From Micavibrio sp. UBA6145 (GTDB lineage Bacteria > Pseudomonadota > Alphaproteobacteria > Micavibrionales > UBA1664), in assembly GCA_002423205.1 (NCBI GenBank), contig DIUZ01000002.1, positions 186,001 to 250,000 on the forward strand: a stretch of DNA of 64,000 nt, written 5' to 3'. A program made the translations under genes and the position numbers. This document shows positions 58,641-64,000 of this stretch, in pieces; position 1 is the stretch's first letter, and every line of letters begins with the position of its first letter. Below the pieces are notes generated by a model. The model was not told the DNA's origin, made no database searches, and worked only from the letters and a program-made list of their open reading frames with translations.

Positions 58641-60045
58641 AGACGCGCAGGACGCTTAAGTAAATCACATCATCGCGTACCGCAAACGGCACATTGATCG
58701 CGCCGTTGACGGCAGGCATTGCATCCATGAATGCCATGGCCATGCCGGCCTTGTCTTTTTCAAGAAGACCGTTATCCACCATCAGCGCCAGTATGCCGGC
58801 GTGATTGGTCACGCGCAGCTGCATCTCGCCGTTGATCGGCGATTCTTGCAGCGGCATGGCAATGTCGCCTTCGCCGCTGATCGTGGCGCCGTTGACAGCG
58901 GCATCAATGTTTTTCAGCGACATATTCCACTGATCCTGCGGCAGCCACAACGCGGGCAGGGCGAAGGTCATGGAAAAACGGTCTGCGTTGATCTCAACAG
59001 CCTTACCTTCGCGCGTGGTTTCAATACGCACGCCCTGATCGGCGTAAACCGTGACATCGCCGGTCGGCAGGGGCCAGAGCCTGGCTTCGGCCATCGGCAA
59101 AGTCATCGTGCCGTTATCGCCCGTGAATGTGACCTGCGGCCACGAGATATGGATGGCCCCCGGGAAACCGTCGACGCTGGGCTTGTACAGGGATGTGATG
59201 GAATCGGGCACGAAGCTCAGGCGGTCGCGGATGGTGAAAGCCACTAATTGCCAGTACGCAAACCACACCAGGAACAGGAATGCCAGAAACTTGATCCAGC
59301 CCGAAATGCGCGTCGCCTGAATATCGGCATTTTCGATCAGGCGGGCGGATTCCGGTTCAAGGACCTCTTCAAGTCGCTTGAGCACATCAACGGCCGGAAG
59401 ACCGGCGGGGATGATCGGCAGGATTTTGAAATCCACAATCCCGCCCTTTTTGATGAAGGAATGCTTGGGCCAGAACGCGCCCGAATTCAGCGCCACCGGC
59501 ACGACCGGCAGGTTGAGTGTTTCGGCAATCTTGGCAATGCCGACCTTGTACGGTTTTTCAGCCGTTGTTTCGTGCGGCTGCACGCGTGTACCCTGCGGAA
59601 AGATCAGGATGGGGCGCCCTTGCGCGATGACGCGCTTGCCCCCTTTGATCAGCGAAGACAAAGCCTTCTGACGACCGCCGCGATCAACCGGGATCATGCC
59701 CAGTTTCAGCGTGTACCAGCCCCAGAACGGAATCCAGCTCAGTTCCTTTTTCAGGATGATCGCGATGTCCCCGAAAATCACCGGCAGTTTCAGCGTCTCG
59801 TAAGCTGAGTAATGCTTGAGCGCCAGAATGTAAGATCCTTCCGGAATATTCTCGCGCCCCGTGACACGAAAGCGCAGTCCCAGAAACAGGCGTTCGATAA
59901 CGGCAATGGCTTCGAAATAGAAGAATTTGACGAACCGGTAGGCGTCTTTACGCGGCAGCAGGAAAGAAAACGCCAAAAACAGACAGACGAATGCCGTGTA
60001 GGCGTAGAAGACAATGTTGAAAAGAAGCGAGCGGATAAACGCCAT
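58501..60045 (-). CDS. PlsC-type acyltransferase fused to a DUF2125-like domain
   Basis: Residues 1-230 are a membrane-anchored acyltransferase with LALKHYSAYETL (HX4E variant of HX4D, residues 78-83), GMIPVDRGGRQKAL and IFPQGTRVQP (FPQGTR instead of FPEGTR). A second hydrophobic helix (WIKFLAFLFLVWFAYWQLVA) leads to about 200 residues with the beta-strand pattern of DUF2125 (GFPGAIHISWPQVTF, ALPALWLPQDQWNMSL). The last 37 residues are read from the antisense of sufE. It follows ydcF directly and probably ends the ftsE-ftsX-ydcF-plsC transcript. Confidence 0.8.
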   Translation of the reverse strand: MAFIRSLLFNIVFYAYTAFVCLFLAFSFLLPRKDAYRFVKFFYFEAIAVIERLFLGLRFRVTGRENIPEGSYILALKHYSAYETLKLPVIFGDIAIILKKELSWIPFWGWYTLKLGMIPVDRGGRQKALSSLIKGGKRVIAQGRPILIFPQGTRVQPHETTAEKPYKVGIAKIAETLNLPVVPVALNSGAFWPKHSFIKKGGIVDFKILPIIPAGLPAVDVLKRLEEVLEPESARLIENADIQATRISGWIKFLAFLFLVWFAYWQLVAFTIRDRLSFVPDSITSLYKPSVDGFPGAIHISWPQVTFTGDNGTMTLPMAEARLWPLPTGDVTVYADQGVRIETTREGKAVEINADRFSMTFALPALWLPQDQWNMSLKNIDAAVNGATISGEGDIAMPLQESPINGEMQLRVTNHAGILALMVDNGLLEKDKAGMAMAFMDAMPAVNGAINVPFAVRDDVIYLSVLRVFNLADLRLQADAPGLQPQRTHSAGSGTDSPQAPVPQIPVPGQPTGQ

Positions 60046-60639
60046 TTAAGAAAGCCACGTCAAAAGGGTTTTGGAATATTCAATCAGTACGGTGCGCAGG
60101 AAACTGGTACTGGTCACATGCGTGGACCGCACCGGCCACGCCTCAAGCGTCGCATTCGGCATCGTGCGCGAAAATAACAGCATCGCGCGCGGCATATGAT
60201 AATCGGATGTCACCAGTGTCACGGTCACACCCTGCGGCCCGCCGTTGCGGCGCAGCCACGCCAGTGTTTCGGCGGCATTGTCTTCGGTACTCTCGGCCTT
60301 GCTTTCCGCGAATATGCAGCAATGGCGCGACAGCGCAGCCTTCGCATCCGCCCCGCCGTTCCACCGGTCCAGCAGCGCCGGCAATGTCACGCCCGGATGC
60401 ACGCCGGTCACCAGCATCGCCTTGGCCTTGTCTTGGGCCATCAGGGCGAAACCCTGTTCAATGCGTCCCGGCCCGCCGGTCAGCACCACCACGACATCGG
60501 TGCGTTTGGCCGGGTTCTCCGGACCGGACAGCGCCACGTCGGCAAAGAACACCGCAAACCCTGCCAGCCACAGCATGATAACCCCGGCGACGAGGCCGGC
60601 GGTAATGCGAAACGGGTGCAGGACGTGGAGGGGGCGCAT
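60046..60639 (-). CDS. YdcF/DUF218-family protein
   Basis: A single N-terminal membrane helix is followed by the DUF218 core: DVVVVLTGGPGRIEQGFALM, AKAMLVTGVHPG, AESTEDNAAETLAWLR, VTLVTSDYHMPRAML. Members (YdcF, SanA, ElyC) influence envelope integrity and undecaprenyl metabolism. The stop is directly followed by the acyltransferase ATG, and ftsX precedes by 10 bp. Confidence 0.88.
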   Translation of the reverse strand: MRPLHVLHPFRITAGLVAGVIMLWLAGFAVFFADVALSGPENPAKRTDVVVVLTGGPGRIEQGFALMAQDKAKAMLVTGVHPGVTLPALLDRWNGGADAKAALSRHCCIFAESKAESTEDNAAETLAWLRRNGGPQGVTVTLVTSDYHMPRAMLLFSRTMPNATLEAWPVRSTHVTSTSFLRTVLIEYSKTLLTWLS

Positions 60640-60649
60640 GGGCGTAAAA

Positions 60650-61561
60650 TTAAGGCATCACAGCCAGCGTGCGCAAGACCGTGAATCGCGCCGCCAGAAG
60701 ACTTAAGCCCGTAACCAGTGCCGGGCATACCGCAAACCATAACAATGCCGTGAAGTCCCAGCGGAAGGCCGGCAGCATGGCCGCCTGTAGCTCACCGGCC
60801 ACAAGCCCGCCGGTTTTAAGGGCAATCATACCCGCAACCGTACCGATCAGGGCCGCGCGGCCCACGTTTTTGACCACAAGGCGCACAAACTGGCCGCCGA
60901 TGTAGTTATCGGTGGCACCCATCACGTGCAAAAGGTCGATATCGGCATGATGCGCGGCAAGCCGCGCCTTGACCGCGCCGGTCACGCTCAGGATCGAACA
61001 CGCGATTGTGGCTGCCGCCATCAACAGCGCCGCCATCAGCAGGACCAGCGAAAAACGTTTCAGATCCGCAAGCCATGCCTGATGCGTTTCAGATGTCGCA
61101 ACCGGGTCGACGCGTTTGACTGTCTGCGCAATCTCGCCAATCGCCTGCGCATCATTCGGATGCTTCAGGCGCACCGCGATCAGCGCGGGCAGGGGCAGGT
61201 CAGCCGTCCCGGCCACATCGCCCAGCCACGGCTGGACCAGTTTTTCAACATCACTGCGCGACATCAGGCGTACGCTGTCGATGTCGATGTCCTTGGACAA
61301 GGCGTCGCGCATCTGTTCCGCGATGATCCCAAGGCTTTCAGTTTCTCGCACCGTGCCGTCGGCGGCGGTGACGGGGATTTCAATCGTCATGTGGCCGCTG
61401 ACCTCGCCAACCCACGACGCACGTAAACTATGCACCACCAATGCGCCGCCCATGGCCAGAGTGGCGAGGGCCGTCATCATGATCACGACCAGTGTCACGA
61501 ATTTCGTGCCGACATCGTCTTTTTCAAGCGCCAGATCTGCGGGTTTTTTCGTGGCCATCAA
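60650..61561 (-). CDS. ftsX: Cell division protein FtsX
   Basis: The 303-residue protein has four membrane helices, the first after a cytoplasmic N-terminus, then a periplasmic domain of about 130 residues (TADGTVRETESLGIIAEQMRD, VEKLVQPWLGDVAG). The FtsX C-terminal helices contain LLHVMGATDNYIGGQF. With FtsE it controls peptidoglycan hydrolases at the septum. The ATGA overlap with ftsE supports the pairing. Confidence 0.92.
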   Translation of the reverse strand: MMATKKPADLALEKDDVGTKFVTLVVIMMTALATLAMGGALVVHSLRASWVGEVSGHMTIEIPVTAADGTVRETESLGIIAEQMRDALSKDIDIDSVRLMSRSDVEKLVQPWLGDVAGTADLPLPALIAVRLKHPNDAQAIGEIAQTVKRVDPVATSETHQAWLADLKRFSLVLLMAALLMAAATIACSILSVTGAVKARLAAHHADIDLLHVMGATDNYIGGQFVRLVVKNVGRAALIGTVAGMIALKTGGLVAGELQAAMLPAFRWDFTALLWFAVCPALVTGLSLLAARFTVLRTLAVMP

Positions 61562-62250
61562 TGCGCTGCCTTTAATGCGGCCTTGGGCGTCGGCGGCTGC
61601 ACGGCCAGATTGCCTTTATCGAGCATCAGGCGCGGATGATTGAAATGATCCATCATTTGCTGGTTGTGGGTCGCGATCACGATGGTGGTGCCCATGCGGT
61701 TGAGCTGTTCAAACAAGCTCATGATCCGGTAACCGGTGGCGTCGTCCAGCGAACCGGTCGGTTCGTCCGCCAGAAGCAAACGCGGTTTGCCGATGACGGC
61801 GCGTGCAATCGCCACACGCTGTTGCTGGCCGCCCGACAGAATTTCAGGCCGCGCATGCATATGGTCGGCAAGACCAACCCATTCCAGAATTTCACGGCAC
61901 GCATTTTTAATGTCATGCGGCTTGCGGCCCATGATGCGTAAGGGCAGGGCGACGTTATCAAACGCCGACAAATGCGGCAGAAGGCGGAATTCCTGAAACA
62001 CGACGCCGATGCGCTGGCGGATCATCATGCGCTGGGCGCGTGTCGCAATGGTCACATCCTGTCCAAACATCTGGACGGACCCGCGCGTCGGCAACTGGCT
62101 TAAGTACAAAAGTTTCATCAGCGATGTTTTGCCCGCACCGGAAGGACCGGACAGGAAGTGAAACGCGCCCTGTTCCAGCGTGAAGGTGATATCGGTCAAC
62201 ACTTCCGGGCCGATATTGTATCGCAGGCCCACATGCTCAAAGGTAATCAT
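61558..62250 (-). CDS. ftsE: Cell division ATP-binding protein FtsE
   Basis: The 230-residue ATPase has LSGPSGAGKTSLMKLLYL (Walker A), RIGVVFQEFRLLPHLSAFDN, the ABC signature ILSGGQQQRVAIARA and LLLADEPTGSLDD (Walker B). It is first in ftsE-ftsX-ydcF-plsC. Divergent from a zinc-ribbon gene, with about 118 bp between the starts. Confidence 0.95.
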   Translation of the reverse strand: MITFEHVGLRYNIGPEVLTDITFTLEQGAFHFLSGPSGAGKTSLMKLLYLSQLPTRGSVQMFGQDVTIATRAQRMMIRQRIGVVFQEFRLLPHLSAFDNVALPLRIMGRKPHDIKNACREILEWVGLADHMHARPEILSGGQQQRVAIARAVIGKPRLLLADEPTGSLDDATGYRIMSLFEQLNRMGTTIVIATHNQQMMDHFNHPRLMLDKGNLAVQPPTPKAALKAAH

Positions 62251-62368
62251 GCGGGGTCCTGTTCGGCGTGATTATCGCCAAATCCGTGCGGGATAGCCCT
62301 TAAGCTTATAAATCGATACAAGGTCATGATTGACCTTTATAATATCCAGATATCATAATGAAAACAGT

Positions 62369-63058
62369 ATGAAGATTTTATGCCCCGAATGTTCCAGCGC
62401 TTACGACATCCCCATACCGCTTCTGGGGGCGGGGCGGCGCATGCGTTGTGCGCATTGCGGGCATATCTGGCTGCAGACCCCCGTGCAGGAACGCGCCTAC
62501 GGCTATAACGCGCCTGAAACCGACCACGACGATATCGACCCGATTCCCATGTCCGTCCACCCGCTGGAGCCGGTGCCGGACAGTGATGACGATGATGAGG
62601 ACCGGGAACGCGCGCCCGGTTTCCTGTCCGATGTGAACTGGTCCATGCTTGGCCGCATGGTCGGGGGTTTTGTTCTGGCCTGGGTGCTGGTCTACACAAT
62701 TTTATACGGCTTGCTTGCAATCGGCAGCCTGCCGTCGTCCCTCAACCCGCTGGCCCGCGCCGTCGGCCTGCATGCCGGCGCGTCTGCTGCCGGGCTTGAA
62801 GTCAAAGACGTAACCGCTGCGTCCAACGGCAATACCACCCGTGTCACCGGCACGCTATATAATGGCACCTTGCATCCGCTGGTCATTCCCATGGTTGAAC
62901 TGACGCCGGTCATGGCTGATGGCAGCCACGGCGACGCCAAAGAAATCAAGCCCGAGCAGGACATGCTCGCGCCGCACGAAAGCATCGGTTTCAAGGCTGA
63001 TATGGGTGTAAAACTCGACGCCGGTGCCGGCGTCCGCGTCCGGCTTTTAGCGGACTGA
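62369..63058 (+). CDS. Zinc-ribbon (MJ0042-type) membrane protein with DUF3426-like end
   Basis: I start at the ATG at 62369. The N-terminus MKILCPECSSAYDIP and RRMRCAHCGHIW carries two CxxC pairs of the MJ0042 finger. A long acidic linker is followed by one membrane helix (GRMVGGFVLAWVLVYTILYG) and an extracytoplasmic domain with VTGTLYNGTLHPLVIPMVEL, similar to DUF3426. The family is common next to ftsE in Alphaproteobacteria, which suggests an envelope role. Its end overlaps the convergent lipoprotein gene by 12 nt. Confidence 0.85.
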   Translation: MKILCPECSSAYDIPIPLLGAGRRMRCAHCGHIWLQTPVQERAYGYNAPETDHDDIDPIPMSVHPLEPVPDSDDDDEDRERAPGFLSDVNWSMLGRMVGGFVLAWVLVYTILYGLLAIGSLPSSLNPLARAVGLHAGASAAGLEVKDVTAASNGNTTRVTGTLYNGTLHPLVIPMVELTPVMADGSHGDAKEIKPEQDMLAPHESIGFKADMGVKLDAGAGVRVRLLAD

Positions 63059-63304
63059 CCAATCCGGTTTATTTCTGTCTGCTTCTTCGGCGGCTTTGGC
63101 AGCACGCTCGGCCTCCGCGCGTTTGCCCTGAATACGCGCCATCTCCAGATCATATGCGTTCTGGCTTGCGCCCGGATGCGGATACGTGGCGGGGTACAGA
63201 TCTTCCGAACCGCTGGGCGGTTTGACGTTGCCTGGCTTCACGCCGCAGGCGGTCAGCGCGGTCGCGGTCATGATGCAAAGGATGGCTTTTCTCGTCGTCG
63301 TCAT
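63047..63304 (-). CDS. Small LptM-like lipoprotein
   Basis: Starting at the ATG at 63304, the 85-residue product has a lipoprotein signal ending TALTAC, then GVKPGNVKPPSGSEDLYPAT and YPHPG. The CG.K......P pattern with later YP..YP is like the short lipoproteins of the LptM (YifL) group, which assist LptD maturation. The charged C-terminal helix (KRAEAERAAKAAEEADRN) is longer than in YifL. It is divergent from tlpA. Confidence 0.7.
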   Translation of the reverse strand: MTTTRKAILCIMTATALTACGVKPGNVKPPSGSEDLYPATYPHPGASQNAYDLEMARIQGKRAEAERAAKAAEEADRNKPDWSVR

Positions 63305-63325
63305 GTGGCTATGGTACCCGGGACG

Positions 63326-63907
63326 ATGAAAAAGACAACGCGCAAATATGTCTGGTCGCTCGCCGCCAATGCCCTGCTGCTTCTGGTGGTCATTGCCGTG
63401 TGGCAATACCGCCTGCACACGCCCGGGCGCGACCCCGACGCACAATATTTACCTGAGGCGACGTATCTTGCGGATTTGCAGGATCAGGCCAGCCTGAACG
63501 ATCTGCGCGGGCAATGGGTGCTGCTCAACCTCTGGGCCTCATGGTGCCCGGGATGCATTGTTGAAATGCCCAGTCTTGAAACGTTGTCAAAAGAATACAA
63601 AAGCAAGGGCTTGCATGTCATTGCTATATCATTGGATGAGGCCGATACGCCCGACAAGGTACAGGCCAGCATCACCAAATTCAAATTCGGTGACATCGCC
63701 CGCAACTGGGACGACAAGGGGAAGGTCTATGCGAAATTCAACCCGCCCGGTCTGCCGATGACCTATCTGGCCGATCCGTCAGGCAAAATCATCCAGACAT
63801 TCGCAGGCGAACGCGACTGGTCAGACCCACAGGTAAGGGCGTTGATTGATCAGAGCTTGGATGTCAGTTCCGGCACCACGGTGAACAAATCACCGACCAG
63901 CCCGTAA
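63326..63907 (+). CDS. TlpA-family thiol-disulfide reductase
   Basis: I start at the ATG at 63326; GGGACG precedes it. An N-terminal membrane anchor (SLAANALLLLVVIAVW) leads to a thioredoxin-fold domain with LLNLWASWCPGCIVEMPSL (active site CPGC), and LPMTYLADPSGKI with the cis-Pro region. TlpA-like proteins keep periplasmic cysteines reduced, e.g. for cytochrome maturation. The last 58 bases overlap the end of etfA on the other strand. Confidence 0.9.
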   Translation: MKKTTRKYVWSLAANALLLLVVIAVWQYRLHTPGRDPDAQYLPEATYLADLQDQASLNDLRGQWVLLNLWASWCPGCIVEMPSLETLSKEYKSKGLHVIAISLDEADTPDKVQASITKFKFGDIARNWDDKGKVYAKFNPPGLPMTYLADPSGKIIQTFAGERDWSDPQVRALIDQSLDVSSGTTVNKSPTSP

Positions 63908-64000
63908 TCTGCAACCTGGAAGATCGGCGCTTCGCCGTCTTTGTTGATCGCAACGATCACTTTGGAATCCTTCATGCCCGCCAGATGCTGGATCGCGCCG
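63850..64000 (-). CDS. etfA: Electron transfer flavoprotein alpha subunit, C-terminal end only
   Basis: The reverse strand reads GAIQHLAGMKDSKVIVAIN, KDGEAPIFQVADYGLVGD and LFTVVPELTSKL before the TGA at 63850. This is the FAD-binding C-terminus of EtfA, almost unmistakable. The rest lies beyond the right edge. ETF passes electrons from acyl-CoA and other dehydrogenases to ETF-ubiquinone oxidoreductase. The 3' end overlaps tlpA. Confidence 0.93.
   Translation of the reverse strand, partial: GAIQHLAGMKDSKVIVAINKDGEAPIFQVADYGLVGDLFTVVPELTSKL

Overview
The window reads as a chromosomal segment of a free-living alphaproteobacterium. Diagnostic content includes a MucR-family regulator, an alphaproteobacterial-type RpoH, extended rpsP and rplS, a DUF2336 protein, the olsB-olsA ornithine-lipid pair, CarD with a long basic tail, and conserved blocks such as leuC-leuD-leuB, rpsP-rimM-trmD-rplS, ffh/dapF/ftsY and ftsE-ftsX. 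MucR and OlsBA together with the other gene sets would fit a deep-branching or Micavibrio-like lineage, but that placement is only a guess. Most of the DNA is GC-rich and gene-dense with short intergenic gaps.

Layout. 1-1227: trmJ (cut by the left edge) and a phosphoribosyltransferase-like gene. 1279-7592: an AT-richer island wedged between trmJ and rpsD, bounded by two inverted 65-bp repeats. It carries a stand-alone cas1 with intact catalytic residues, a 104-bp remnant of a second cas1, a third partial repeat copy that truncates a DUF4238 gene, a structured RNA candidate, an HTH gene, a glycosyltransferase, an isochorismatase-like hydrolase, a lipoprotein and a small membrane protein. 7612-12947: rpsD and a macA-macB-outer membrane factor efflux operon. 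13114-19222: small membrane proteins, three tRNAs, a methyltransferase, an OmpA-like periplasmic protein with olsB-olsA, and a MATE transporter. 19318-26512: a TPR/Pro-rich membrane protein with a stand-alone PilD N-terminal domain, nfeD-slipin, the leu operon with an HD-domain gene embedded in it, and a Cys-rich micro-ORF.

26563-43575: the rpsP-rimM-trmD-rplS block, ffh, dapF, ftsY, AMP nucleosidase, ubiK-like, DUF2336, an M48 protease, a thermonuclease-like protein, prolyl iminopeptidase, pgk, nfuA, tsaB and mucR. 43603-54636: a palindrome cluster, rpoH, a phosphatase-like pseudoenzyme, carD, proC, a DMT transporter, ferredoxin, usp, a TIGR02186/TauE pair, ldcA-phrB and a Phd/VapC-type toxin-antitoxin pair. 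54815-64000: psuG, clpX, sufE, the ftsE-ftsX-ydcF-plsC/DUF2125 operon, a zinc-ribbon protein, an LptM-like lipoprotein, tlpA and the 3' end of etfA at the right edge.

The part most likely to be new biology is the 1279-7592 island. A solo Cas1 sits inside inverted repeats, one of which abuts the rpsD 3' end, with a third repeat inside and a structured RNA candidate. This looks like a Cas1-linked integrative or cargo-collecting element rather than CRISPR immunity: no array, cas2 or effector gene is visible.
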